Source: Beroe ovata
Lineage: Eukaryota; Ctenophora; Nuda; Beroida; Beroidae
NCBI GenBank assembly: GCA_946803715.1
Contig: CAMPET010000008.1
Span: 62,001 to 126,000 of the forward strand
DNA length: 64,000 bases
Direction of reading: 5' to 3'
The notes under the pieces were generated by a model, which saw nothing but the letters and a program-made list of their open reading frames with translations, made no database searches and was not told the DNA's origin. Positions 37,101 through 48,888 of the stretch are shown here, piece by piece; within the stretch, counting starts at the first letter, position 1; every line of letters starts with the position of its first letter. Position numbers and translations under genes: made by a program.

Positions 37101-38474
37101 CACCTCATTACAAGGTAGGTCGTGGTGTTTGTCTTCATTGTTTGACGATTTGTTGGGTCGTGGTGTTTGTCTTCATTGTTTCATCGTTTGACGATTTGAT
37201 GTTGCTAACTACTCCAAGAGAACGTACGAATAAGCGTGTATGCGACTGACACTCTCTTATGCATATTCTGTACCATGTTGAATATGTTCATGAGTATCCT
37301 AATGCCCGCATAAGTGGGAAAATGAACTAGAGTTCTAGAATAATGTGCTCACGTGACTGTCATGAGTACCGAGCTCAGCCCGTGCCTCAGGCCACAACAA
37401 CCCGATCTGTGATATGGAGTATAGCAACAATCGTCTCTTCACCAGCGATGATAATGGGTGTGTCCTGGTTTGGGCGCACAGCGGAGACTCCTACGACCTT
37501 GTCAACACATTCGAGGGGGCAGGGTCAGTACACCACCATCTTTGTGTGTGTGTGTGTGTATCTATGATACTCCTCTCACTGTCAGATCGCCGTGTTCCAC
37601 TCTTGCTGTTTACAAAGACTACGTGATAGGCGGCTATGGGTCAGGCCACATCAGGATTCACAACTACAATGACGGAGCCCTGGTGGCAGAGATAACGGCA
37701 CACGCCCGATGGATTAACGCCATTCATGTTAACACAGAGAAAGGATTGGTGAGTGAGAATACCTAATTCGAAACTATACTCGTTTGAGCTAGAGCAAAGC
37801 TTCTAACAATGACATCAGAATGACATACGAACTGTATAGTTAAAGTATCTTCACCTGTCATTCCTCCCAGCTGGCATCAGTGTCAGAAGACACGATCGTC
37901 AACATATGGGATCTGAACAAGGTATGTCGGTCTCCGGCTTCCATCTGATAGCGATAGTGTATAAAACTTCCGATATATGAAGTGTTTGCAATGTGTATGC
38001 GCCTGTCTGTGTCTGTGTACTTTGTATGGGTGTGTTTGTCTGTTTGTCTGTGTATGTGTGCGTGTTTGACTCACGCTTGGTTACTTTCAGCTGGACTTGT
38101 TCTATACTCTGAGCGTTCCCAACGTACAACTGTGTGGTGTGCAGTTTTTACAGGTATGTGTGTACTGTGTAGCTGGTGATGAACACTGCTCACTTTTGGT
38201 TCATACTGTGCGGTGGGCCGAGAAGTCCCTTCGGCCGCCGAAGGGTCTTTGCGGCGTGAACTATTCAATTTCAGTGGGGAAGACGCATCGGCGGACTTTC
38301 AGTTTAGGGTGGACTCTAGTCTGTTCTTAGCCTGAGTAACACACAGTGTATGTATTACGTATTGTGTCATATATTACATGTCAATGACGACAGTTCTGTT
38401 TGCAGGGTTCAGAAGACTTCGCTGTTACTGGATATGACATGAAAGACATTCTGATCTTCAGGAAGAAGAAATGA
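34138..38474 (+). CDS. WDR54: WDR54, WD40-repeat protein
   Basis: Beta-propeller scaffold of the WDR54 family. Nine exons: 34138-34315, 34515-34585, 34683-34812, 36931-37071, 37379-37523, 37586-37748, 37871-37921, 38091-38153 and 38406-38474. Phases agree and give 336 residues, like human WDR54 (334). Landmarks: an NNLSV segment near the N-terminus, LVLCTFHGIQIHN, VFAQGVCGIGHDTIAIGASS, SGRILLF, TSDDNGCVLVWA, GGYGSGHIRIHNY, AEITAHARWINAIH, SEDTIVNIWDL, LCGVQF and the ending FAVTGYDMKDILIF. The exon 4 start at 36931 was chosen because the nearer upstream AG gives an immediate stop. Intron 3 is 2.1 kb and hosts a gene on the opposite strand. The exon 4 donor lies in a tandem duplication. The last exon occurs again at 40600-40668 in the second allelic copy. 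Confidence 0.94.
35233..36468 (-). CDS. Type II membrane GT31-like glycosyltransferase nested in WDR54 intron 3
   Basis: Three exons on the minus strand: 36468-35893, 35739-35476 and 35367-35233, 324 residues. The 108-base second intron has no stop and could be retained. Start: MKIQTMQY at 36468 sits just before a hydrophobic segment (LAGGLACLLTVVVVLNM), giving a Golgi type II anchor; an in-frame Met at 36561 is an alternative. The luminal part follows the beta-1,3-galactosyltransferase pattern: RDTLRSTWL (like R..IR.TW), FFVNTV, and NVMLTVDDMTLVNTREL, which matches the DxD block K.DDDVFVN with Met replacing the third Asp. A YPHW..Y region and a terminal AWRLFSKG follow. Family assignment rests on these motifs only. 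Activity is uncertain because of the altered DxD. Confidence 0.62.
37052..37190 (+). repeat. 43-bp tandem duplication over the WDR54 exon 4 donor
   Basis: TTTCACCTCATTACAAG (exon end) plus GTAGGTCGTGGTGTTTGT and the next bases are repeated with a 43-base period (starts 37055 and 37098). A third partial unit (GGGTCGTGGTGTTTGTCTTC) lies at about 37155-37178. The second copy keeps an intact donor; its use would shift the frame. Confidence 0.9.
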
Positions 38475-40441
38475 CTCACGACAGATATCAGGCTAGGGAT
38501 TTCTTTCATATTTTGATTTATTTTGTTGCAAATGGTAGGAAATATTATTTTGGTTTGCTGAAGACTCCATGTACATACAGTCAGTCTAGGACCTTTTTCG
38601 AGCACTCAATTGGATAAATCTCTCGACGAAGCATGGATTTGGGGTGTAATGATTTCGCATAATGCAATGCTGCCAGAGTTTTGCAACGATGCTGCCTTTG
38701 TTAATCAGTTTACATGATATGTACATAGCTGTTGGTATTTAGATGCCCAGAATAACCAGACCCAAGCATTATCGTGCTGGGTGTGCACTGAGCACACCTT
38801 CCTGACAAGTTATCACGGATGTGTACACAGTGCACACCCCTCACATGTGTACACTGTACAGACACACACGTGTTTCATTTGTGAGATCAAGTCGACTATG
38901 GATATTCATGCATCATGTCGCTATGATTACGGCGTATTTAAATCCAACAATCTAAGTTTGCAAAATGTAGAGACCTTTGACCGGTGTAGTAATTACCGTG
39001 TGATGGTGGAAAATTCAGCAGCTGCTGCCCTGTGGAAGAACAGATGAGTATTATCGTAGGATAGGTGGGGTTATCGTAGGATATGTGGGGTTATGGTAGG
39101 ATGTGTGGGGTTATGGAAGGATTTGTGGGGTTATCAGCACGTTTTACCTCCCCTCCACCTAGGTACTCTGATTCCGAAAATAGGTATGTTCACTGTTCAG
39201 CGCATTTCAAAGATCGTCAGATCATGTACTGTACTGTTGTATCGGAATTGGCAGTAATCATAGTTGGAAACTGCGATCTGGTAATGGTTCCTGGGGGATT
39301 GAGTCAAGATATCTGAGTTAGATAGTTGAGATAAATTGTATTATAGATGTCGCAGTTCAGCGCAGCAAATCATGGCAGCAATAATTATAGAGTACTTAGC
39401 GTGTGATTACTATAATGCTATGTTGAAACATCCGCGTAATTACTCCCGTGAGGCGAATCTCATACTTTGATTGTAAATCTTGCAATTATCAATCCGAACC
39501 ATAATATGGGCTGTTATCACTTTATTATGATTATCGCCGATCCCCTAATTGTGCGAGCGGTGATTGTCGAGTGATAGCAAAACTCACCAATCTCGGGTCC
39601 ATTCCTCTTGGGTAGTTTGACAAAGCGGTACTCAGTCACCGTACTCTCAGCCGAGAAGGTGAAGCTGACGAACTCTTTGTTCGCCACATTGGCGCCACAA
39701 CTCGCAGCCCCACTGTCGCTAGTATACTGGTAGTGGAGGTACACATTCCCGTTACACGTCACCTCAAAGTACTCGCTCTGGAAAACCAGTTCCCACTCCA
39801 GTACATCACAGTCGGATGATATGTCTAGTGGGACCTCTTTCGATGTACATCCGGATATGTAGTGCGTCTTTGCATCCCCATCTACCGTAAACACAACGTG
39901 TGTCCCATCCGCTTTCTTCATCTGGAGCTCCACTCTTTCTCCGTCAGTTGCTCCTCTCACGTACAGAGAGTTGGAGCTCGTGCTTGTCTGTTCGGTAAGT
40001 GCTACCTCAGAGTTCACGACTACGCTCTCCCAGGCTGAAAATAGTGACAACTTGAATTCTTCGATCATTGTTATTAGAGGAAAACAAGTCATTGGTGGTA
40101 CTATAGCAGCATGAGTAGCAGTACTTTTGCAGTTCCTTGCAACAGTCTACAATAGACAGGACATGACATACCTCTACCCGCACCAGGATCCCAATCCGTG
40201 TAGAACCATTCATCCTCGTTCACATACGGACCAAATAGTCGAAATTTCATAGTGACAAGATCTGCTCCGGTCCAGAACTCTCGACAAGCATCAACTTCCT
40301 CGCTGAAATCCCATATCATGATTGGCTCCTCTTGGCGCGTGAGTTGGAGAAAATCACGCGTGAGCGTGACTGTCAACTGGTGCGTGACACCATCCCACGG
40401 GTACAATCCGAAACCAGCAGAACTCTCGCAGAAGGACAGTC
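38248..40441. repeat. First copy of a 2.2-kb segment duplicated at the N (40442)
   Basis: Runs from WDR54 intron 8 through its last exon, the intergenic region and into the SUEL-lectin gene, where it is cut at the N in mid-exon. 40443-42615 repeats the same order with many small differences. The breakpoints (mid-intron start, mid-exon end, N between) point to two haplotypes joined end to end rather than a true gene duplication. Confidence 0.85.
39595..40441 (-). pseudogene. Truncated extra copy of the last two SUEL-protein exons
   Basis: Matches exons 6 (partial, 40441-40173) and 7 (40041-39595) of the gene at 41763-44985, with several amino-acid changes (for example VVFTVDG against VVYTVDG, and YLHYQYT against YLHYRYT). 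It is open in frame but has no 5' part because the sequence ends at N 40442. It is probably the other allele, not a decayed gene. Confidence 0.75.
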
Positions 40442-40442
40442 N

Positions 40443-42615
40443 TTTGCGGCGCGAACTTTTCAATTTCAGTGGGGAAAACGCTTCGGCGGACTTTCAGTTA
40501 AGGGTGGACTCTAGTGTTTTTTAGCCTGAGTAACACACAGTGTATGTATTACGTATTGTGTCATATATTACATGTCAATGACGATAGCTATGTTTGCAGG
40601 GTTCAGAAGACTTTGCTGTAACTGGATATGACATGAAAGACATTCTGATCTTCAGGAAGAAGAAATGACTCACGACAGATATCAGGCTAGGGATTTCTTT
40701 CATATTTTGATTTATTTTGTTGCAAATGGTAGGAAATATTATTTTGGTTTGCTGAAGACTCCATGTACATACAGTCAGTCTAAGAACTTTTTTGAGCACT
40801 AAATTGGATTAATCTCTATTCGGCGAAGCATGGAATTGGGGTGTAATGATTTCGCATAATGCAATGCTGCCAGAGTTTTGCAACGATGCTGCCTTTGCTA
40901 ATCAGTTTACATGATATGTACATAGCTGTCGGTATGTAGATGCCCAGAATAACCAGACCCAAGCATTATCGTGCGGGGTGTGCACTGGGCACACCTCCCC
41001 GACAAGTTATGACGGATGTGTACACAGTGCACACCCCTCACATGACGTGTAGACAGTACAGACACACACGTGTTTCATTTGTATACTGCTGGTGAGATCA
41101 AGTCAACTATGGATATCCAATATCCATGCATCATTTCACAGTGATTACGGCGTATTTAAATCCAACCGGTGTTTAGTTGTGTAAAACATCCTGTAGCAAT
41201 TACCGTGTGATGGTGGAAAATTCAGCAACTGCTGCCCTGTGGAAAACTGATGAGGTTTATCGTAGGATTTGTGGGGTTATCGCAGGATATGTGGGGTTAT
41301 CAGCACGTCTTACTTCCCCTCCACCTAGGTACTAACTCTGATTCCGAAAATAGGTATGTTCACTGTTCAGCACATTTCACAGATCGTCATATCATGAACT
41401 GCACTGTTGTATCGGAATTGGCAGCAATCATACATGGAAACTGCGAACTGGTGATGGTTCCTGGGGGATTGAGTCAAGATATCTGAGTTAGATAGTTGAA
41501 ATAAATCGTGTTATAGATGTCGCAGTCCAGCGCAGCAAATCATGGCAGCAATTGTCATAGAGTACTCAGCGTGTGATTACTATGATACTATGCTGAAACT
41601 TCCGTGTGATTACTTCCGTGAGACGAATCTCATACTTTGATTATTAATCTAGCAATTATCAATCCGAATCATAATATGGGCTATGGCCGTTATCATTTTA
41701 TCATGATCAGCGCTGATCCCCTGATTCTGTATTAGCGGTTGTCGAGTGATAGCAAGACTCACCAATCTCGGGTTCATTCCTCTTGGGTAGTTTGACAAAG
41801 CGGTACTCAGTCACCGTACTCTCGGCCGAGAAGGTGAAGCTGACGAACTCTTTGTTCGCCACATGGGCGCCACAACTCGCCGCCCCACTGTCGCTGGTAT
41901 ACCGGTAGTGGAGGTACACATTCCCATTACACGTCACTTCAAAGTACTCGCCCTGGAAAACCAGTTCCCACTCCAGTACATCACAGTCGGATGATATGTC
42001 TAGTGGGACCTCTTCCGATGTGCACCCGGATATGTAGTACGTCTTTGCATCCCCATCCACGGTATACACAACGTGTGTCCCATCCGCTTTCTTCATCTGG
42101 AGCTCCACTCTTTCTCCGTCAGTTGCTCCTCTCACGTACAGAGAGTTGGAGCTCGTGCTTGTCTGTTCGGTAAGTGCTACCTCAGAGTTCACGACTACGC
42201 TCTCCCAGGCTGAAAATAGTGACAACTTGAATTCTTCGATCATTGATAATTTGAGGAGAAATAAGTCATTGGTGGTACTATTGCAGCAGTAGCAGTACTT
42301 TTGCAGTTCCTTGCAACAGTCTTCAATAGACAGGACATGACGTACCTCTATCCGCGCCAGGATCCCAATCCGTGTAGAACCATTCATCCTCGTTCACATA
42401 CGGACCAAATAGTCGAAATTTCATAGTGACTAGATCTGCTCCGGTCCAGAACTCTCGACAAGCATCAACTTCCTCGCTGAAATCCCATATCATGATTGGC
42501 TCCTCTTGGCGCGTGAGTTGGAGAAAATCACGCGTGAGCGTGACTGTCAACTGGTGCGTGACACCATCCCACGGGTACAATCCGAAACCAGCAGAACTCT
42601 CGCAGAAGGACAGTC
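40443..42615. repeat. Second copy of the 2.2-kb duplicated segment
   Basis: Counterpart of 38248-40441. It begins in WDR54 intron 8 sequence and includes a second, intact copy of the WDR54 last exon at 40600-40668 (ending FRKKK stop). It then continues without a break into the complete SUEL-lectin gene. Confidence 0.85.
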
Positions 42616-44985
42616 GTATGTTGTCCGGTGTAATCAACACTGCGCCCGATGAATCTGTGTCTGTCTCGAAGAACTTAACTCTCCGGTCCTTGATGGTGCC
42701 CGGGATTGTTCTGAACTTGAACTTAAGGGGCTGATCTCTGATATTGTAGGGAGTTCTGTAGCCAGGAACTCTTTGCCATGCAAAACCTGAAGAATATGAT
42801 TATGGTGGTGTGCTAACTCAGAAACTCAGATACTATTCACGGGAGTGCACCGAAGACAAGAGCTTTCGCAACAAACCTTTTCTAGGATACGAAATACACA
42901 TGAACTCGACATAGAGTTGGAGGTTTGGTTGTGTACATTCATCTGACAGATCGCTCATTTCTTCTCTCGTAGCTGTCAAGGTACAGAAGGAAGATCCGTG
43001 ACACGAATTATGAATCCGCTCTTCTACTCCTAGATCCTGACACCCAGTATCCCCCATTTTCTGATTGCCCCCACAACTGCTGGAACTGTCCCCCCAATAA
43101 ACATTGATAATGTCGATCGTTTGACCATCAAGAAGTGGACAGGTCAGCTGTCCCCCACCTCCTTCGCATACTACCACCTTCTGATATGAGTCTGAGGAGA
43201 GAACAGAGGTAATAGTTATGCACATGTGACATCATGAAATCCCGATGTTATGACATAACGTGAGGCATGTATATGCGCGGTATACCTGAGCATACCGGTA
43301 CTCCATGTTCCACGAACGTGCCAGTATGACAGGGGAAGGAGAAGGTATCAGTTCCGCCGGGTCTGGAGCCAGCAGTGCATGTCACCAACACCTGGGTGTA
43401 GACTACCACCCTACTCCCCACTTCGGGGATGAGTGAAGTTGCCCCTCCAACCTCGGGTACTATGCACACTTCTGCGTGGGGATGAGATACATATCATGTA
43501 TAATAAGTTATGCAAGATCTATGAGTCACACTGAGACCCCTAGCTTGCAGTTCCTGCACTTACCTATACACTGGTCTGGGGAGGTGGAACCTACATCCAG
43601 TGTTGAGAGTCCGCCTTCGCAAGCCGTACACCCTCCAGCATTGCTTGTGGCAGAGCTGTAGTAACCGAGTGGACAATCCTCACAGCTGCCACTTTCCGAG
43701 ACATAAGTCCCTGCCTCGCACCCCAGATCTTCAAATATCTACGAGTGGGTTGTGTGTTGCTAGATTTTACAAATTATACAAACCAATGCTTTCCTGAAGT
43801 ACATATTGAGATATCATTTCACCCGATTACTTTACATAACTGTCCAATATACAATGTACATGCATGTACATTGTACTTGCAGTATTACATGCATCTCATA
43901 CCTGTATGGTGACGGGTTGTTCATGCTCAGGATCAGGGATCCTACTGAAGGCCATCCCGACCCCATAGTGTTCCTCCTTCCAGCTAAGAAGTTCAGCAGC
44001 CAGCTCCTGTCCACCGATTTCCACCACCTGAACCCCGGCAAAGTAGAAGAACAGTCCATTTTCTGTGAATAGGATATCCAAAGTGTAGACGCCATCAGTA
44101 GGAATGGGTGTTGAGGTGAGTTGTACATCGTTATTGTCAGCAATACTGTCAAATCCATGGTATTTCCAGGGAGTGTTATCTGTCCAGATCACTATTTGTC
44201 CGCTGAACTCCTTGTTCATGAGTGTTAACCGATAGAAACTGAGACCAAATTCGAGCATTCCATGCTCAATAGGACCGAACGAGAGACGATATCGGATTGG
44301 ATAGGCGAATGTATCTGTGTAGAAAATGTCAGTAGTCCGAAGAGCTGTCTTTGGAGACGTGTCAAGGGCTATCCTTTCCGAGCACGCCACTCCTGGAGAG
44401 AAATAGAGTTGCTGCTAGGTGAAAGTATTTTCAGGATATATTAATGGAGTCTGGACAAAGCGCGCTGCCAAGTAAAATTATTGATATCAGAAAGTGATGT
44501 TGTCAGGGAAAATTGGTGTCCAGACAAAGATGTGCTGCCAACAGGGAGAATAGTGGGAAAAACGTGCTGTCAAGAGAATGTGACAAGAAAATGATGTCAA
44601 CACTTAATGCTACCAGTACTAGACAAAGGATAAAGTGCCATGACGAAGTTGTGTCAAGAGAGGTGCTACCAAGTAGAGGTGCTGGCAAGATAAAGATATT
44701 TTGGTCTCAATTGATGAAGTAATGCGGGCAATGCCAAGAGAATGACATGTAGTTGCAACTACAACTAGTTGCAACTGCAACTTTTTAGTTGGGTACGATA
44801 CCTTCCTTGAACTTATTTAGCTTTCACAGGACCTAGATCACTGTACCTACATAAATGTCATTCAGATATTCTTCAAGCTGTGAATCGATAAATCATCTAT
44901 ATTCTATCGATAGCTGCACAGTGCACATGTTACTCAATAGGTACTCACCCAAGAAAACTGCAGCTAAGGAAAGTTGAAGTAACAT
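41763..44985 (-). CDS. Secreted multidomain protein with GCC2/GCC3, sushi-like and SUEL lectin domains
   Basis: Seven exons recognised: 44985-44949, 44392-43902, 43738-43564, 43471-43286, 43191-42877, 42786-42346 and 42209-41763. All are phase 1 at their borders except the exon 2-3 junction (phase 0), about 697 residues. Order: signal peptide (MLLQLSLAAVFLGVACS); a 160-residue beta-rich domain; a Cys-rich GCC2/GCC3 module (CEDCPLGYYSS, GGCTACEGG); a 4-Cys sushi-like module lacking the usual Trp; a SUEL/rhamnose-binding lectin domain (VVVCEGGGGQLTCP, INVYWG, CHGSSFCTLTA, LYVEFMC); and two further beta-rich domains of about 147-149 residues. The last exon ends at a GTGAGT; reading through gives a stop 17 codons later (41707). 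Whether another exon follows is unclear. Carbohydrate binding at the cell surface or in matrix is inferred from the SUEL domain. No close known architecture is recognised. Confidence 0.72.
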
Positions 44986-45598
44986 TCACCGGATTACAAA
45001 TGCTAGCTCGATCTTTGCATCCTTCCAAGCTATTCTAATCGGGTTCTGGTTTTAGAATTCAGATGATTTAAACGATGTTTGGAAGGCAATCGATAACACA
45101 ATTCAGGAATATTCCACTCGATGTATAATAAGCATTGTTAACAGAAACTCACCGACACATAAGAATAAATACTAGCTGTTGGGGCCGAGGAGAATTGATA
45201 TAATCAGGGCCTCGTGTATACAAATACTTTAATGACATGATTATGGATAGAATTTCAAATGTAATTCTCTTCTAGGCATCATGGGGATGTGATTATCATA
45301 CTGATTCTGTACGCGACCTCGAGCTATTATAAGATTATGATTCGTCTGGGGAATGCTTGCTCCTGGTATCAGTGATGTAAGGTATAAGTTGATTACAAAA
45401 CAATTCGATTATGATCCGAATAACAGCAAGCGGTCACGAAGTTTCCGGCCCCCGTCTGCCGCAAGGCCGACTCCACTAGCTAGTAGCTCCCCAGCCCTCC
45501 CCTCTCCTCAGCCCTCCCCTCTCCTCAGTCCCTAGCTTTGTATTGAAATTGAAAATGCTACTCCCATCGAGTAGTCTGCAGCTTGTTCCATGTGTTCG

Positions 45599-45695
45599 CA
45601 TATTCCAATGTCTCTCCCCAGCTCTCTCTGGTCGTATGCATGGAGACTCTCCATGCATACGACCAGAGAGAGCTGGGGAGAGACATTGGAATATG
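45599..45695. repeat. Perfect palindrome, 48-bp arms with a 1-base centre
   Basis: 45599-45646 (starting CATATTCCAATGTCTCTCCC) is the exact reverse complement of 45648-45695 (ending GGGAGAGACATTGGAATATG), with a single C at 45647 between. Such near-spacerless perfect palindromes are unstable in living cells and are also a typical fold-back artefact of library preparation. Confidence 0.95.
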
Positions 45696-46240
45696 ATGTG
45701 CCTGATTAACAACGGGTTCAGGCATTTCACTCCTTCAATAAGTAGCGACTTCCAAATCTAATTATTGTAAGTAGTTTTCTAAATTTATCACTATATGAGT
45801 AGCGAGACATTGCAAGTCGATTATGAAGACGTATGCGAATTCTAGGCACACACGAAACAAAAGCACAAAAATGCAAAAATTAACAATAGAATAGGAAGCC
45901 TGCAGGAGTTCACGGTACTATTNGCATGGAGAGTCTCCATGCATACGACCAGAGAGAGCTGGAGAGAGACATTGGAATATGATGAGCTGAATGATATTTG
46001 CGATAATCCCCCTGCAGTGCCTTATTAACAACGGGTTCAGACATTTCACTCGTTCAATAAGTAGCGACTTCCAAATCTAATAATTGTAAGTAGTTTTCTA
46101 AATCTATCGCCATGAGTACCGAGACATTTCAAGTCGATTATGAAGACGTATGCGAATTCCAGGCACACACTAAACAAAAGCACAAACATGCAAAAAGTAG
46201 GTAACAGTAGAATAGGAAGCCTGCAGGAGTTCACGGTACT
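45638..46240. repeat. Segment duplicated around the N at 45923
   Basis: 45638-45922 and 45924-46240 share GCATGGAGA..., CATACGACCAGAGAGAGCT, AACAACGGGTTCA, AATAAGTAGCGACTTCC and GCCTGCAGGAGTTCACGGTA in order. The second copy has about 30 extra bases after GAATATGATG. The copies start at the centre of the palindrome, so the second arm may be where two alleles were joined. Confidence 0.8.
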
Positions 46241-47468
46241 ATTATAATAGGTAACGCGTCATGGTGGTAGGTATGGGCACTTCTACTTCCAAATTCTACA
46301 TCCTAGTGTCACATGATTTGACTCCGCGTAGTAACTGGAGCCTGGAGATTTGTATGTTAAACTGCAGAGAGCGGAGACAGCGAGGTATTCAGTGTACACT
46401 CGTATTTTCTTTCACACGGATCATCTATTGACTGTTTCACGTCACACGATGACAGCTTTGTGTTTTTTCTACCCGGTCCTCATTCACCACAAAACTCTAA
46501 CTACTTGAGTGACTATCGATTTCACAGTTAAGACTGATGAAATGAGTCTTTATTCACGAGGTTGAGAAGTGGATGCCGGATGGTAAAACTAGAATTTTTA
46601 TCAGTTGAGGGCAAGCCCGAGCAGATGATTGGAGTTGAGCCATGATCCCCTCCCAATTTCGAAAGCAAATTAGTCCCTACCTTTAATTGCTTCCCTAAAT
46701 CATTCTGACAAATAATTCTTTTGTGCAGTAGGTCTATAAGATAACACACATAAACACTTTGCCTGGCTACGCTAAACACTGTCACGAGCCAGGGTCTATC
46801 GTCAACAGGCAAATAAACACATGGCTTGCATCGATGGGATGATAATGGGTCCCTGATAGTGGGTCCCTGATAGTGGAGTTATTTGTAGCATTATATTATC
46901 TGCAGGGTACCAGATGTAGCACCGAATTTTTATCATTGAACTCTGAATCCTAGCACCTTTTAATTTTATCTTACGTTTGAACAGCCTCGATCGACCATAT
47001 GGAATATACAATCGGAAAGAACAATCGAAGTAAGGGAGCGCAGATCTGATATAGCAAGCGTAGGCCCACCCCGAGATGTGTATCAAAACCTGAGCTGTGT
47101 ATCAAAACAAAGGAAACACCAAGCATTATCCCATGGTTACCGCAACCAACGTTTCTGTTGACACGCGCCCCACGCCGTCTCTCACCCACAAAACAAAGCT
47201 TTTGGAATGAAAACAAAATTGGAATATGACCGGCTAGGTGCTTTGTTTCGGCTGACAGATGTGTTTAGCACCTAAACGTTACATGGGCCTGTGTCACTGT
47301 GTCATTACTGATGTTGCTCTCGCTACATATTATGCCGGTGCGATAATACCGGATCTAGATCGGCAGTGTACTTGGTTGCCATGGTTACAGATATTACGGT
47401 AATCACTCTGCTGCGTGGCACGTGCAATAACTGCAATAGTTACGTCATATGCAGGTATCACATAATTG

Positions 47469-47488
47469 TGACGTCATATGTGACGTCA
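47469..47488. promoter_or_regulatory. Paired CRE-like TGACGTCA sites
   Basis: TGACGTCA at 47469-47476 and TGACGTCA at 47481-47488, with a half-related TACGTCA at about 47441. They could bind CREB/ATF factors, but no transcript is recognised next to them. Confidence 0.3.
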
Positions 47489-48888
47489 ACGGTCAATAGA
47501 ATGTTCCAATGCACCCGTACCTATAGCTAAAAGTATTACTAAAGACTTCAGATAATATAACGTGAAGACTCGGAGGAGTGCACGCACTGCACAATGAATG
47601 TTCATATTAACGTTAATTAGGTAACGTTGTGATAAAGCGCCGTTGTTAACCATATAATGGGCATGTCAGCAGGAGAAGACAAACCCCAGCATGGCATTTC
47701 TGCAGCAGATAATAAGTGTTGGTTCTGGGGTTGTGTAGATGTGAAGCACAACAATAGCTTGCACGTGCCACTGACACGTCAATATAGCTCATTGTGTGAC
47801 ATTATACTACTCAGCATATTGACATACATATTCTGACATTTGATTAAACTGGGTTACACAGATCACGAGGCACTATAATTGGGGGCCATCCCAGTTGTCG
47901 ACTGTCGGCAGCTGGGATCATGACTCATGAGCCACATGTTCATATCTTTGTACGTCTTTGATCAAGAAAAGTCTTATGTTCGAAGTGAAAGTAAATAGTA
48001 TATTGTGTTCAAGTAAATAGTATGGTCCATTGAAAAACATTTCATTTGATACAGAGGCATGAATATCATCCATAACTTTGGTTTCAGGTTTTTAATATAC
48101 AAACTACCTTCAACACCAGCTTTTCTGCAAAATTTACCTTAAAAACTTTTATAAAACTCTACTACATTGTACATTACTCTACAATTGTACATTTGCAATG
48201 TGATAAGCATGTGGGTAAATCCTCTAGCAATGTCCATTTCAGCCGGATGAAAATTGCGAAATCTGTCTCACGAATTGTGCTGAACGCTAAACATAGTCCA
48301 TTGTGCGTTTTGAAGCCAGTCGTAATAAAAGGCTTTAATTGGACTCATTTATGGCGCAATAATCACAAGAATCTTGCTTAGAAATACTCATCTGCCCACA
48401 AAAAATAAACCTATTTTCATTAAAATGGAAATTCTTGGATTCTGCCGGTCGTTGTATAATGTATACCCAGGAATTCACATTATTCAATAAGGTTTTAAAA
48501 TATTCGAGGTCTTTATTTTCAATCAAGGTAAAAACTCTATTCAAAGAAAATCCTACTCAATTGGCTGTTGTACAGCAGGGTTTAAGATGTGTGTGTATGC
48601 TTGTGTGTGTGTGACATTAATCTTGCAGTGTTGGATATAAATAGAATAACTATTCTATTCAAAGAAAATGTGAAAGCTATCACTCTTTTCCAGACAAATC
48701 AAGTTTTTGTATGACTATAATTAATGTTCCACACCAAGAGTTTTGTAGGTACGTTTTCGGTTTGGTCAAATTGAAATAGGTACTCGCAATATTGATCATA
48801 TTGATGGACATGCTTGTGTCCATAGAGATTAAGTTCGAAGACTCCTGATCACAGCCAGCAGTAGACGAGCTGTGTGGCGCCTATCCTC

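Larger units (their letters stand above)
44986..48888. other. Gene-poor region with a palindrome and duplicated segment
   Basis: No credible exons on either strand over about 3.9 kb. Contents: a C/T-rich tandem patch (about 45490-45535), a perfect 97-base palindrome (45599-45695), a segment present twice around the N at 45923, and a cluster of CRE-like octamers near 47470. Open frames here are below 100 codons and show no family features. Confidence 0.5.

Noticed and set aside
37899-38268. Several 60-77-codon frames around WDR54 exons 7-8
   Set aside because: Overlap real WDR54 exons in other frames or strands and GT-rich intron sequence.
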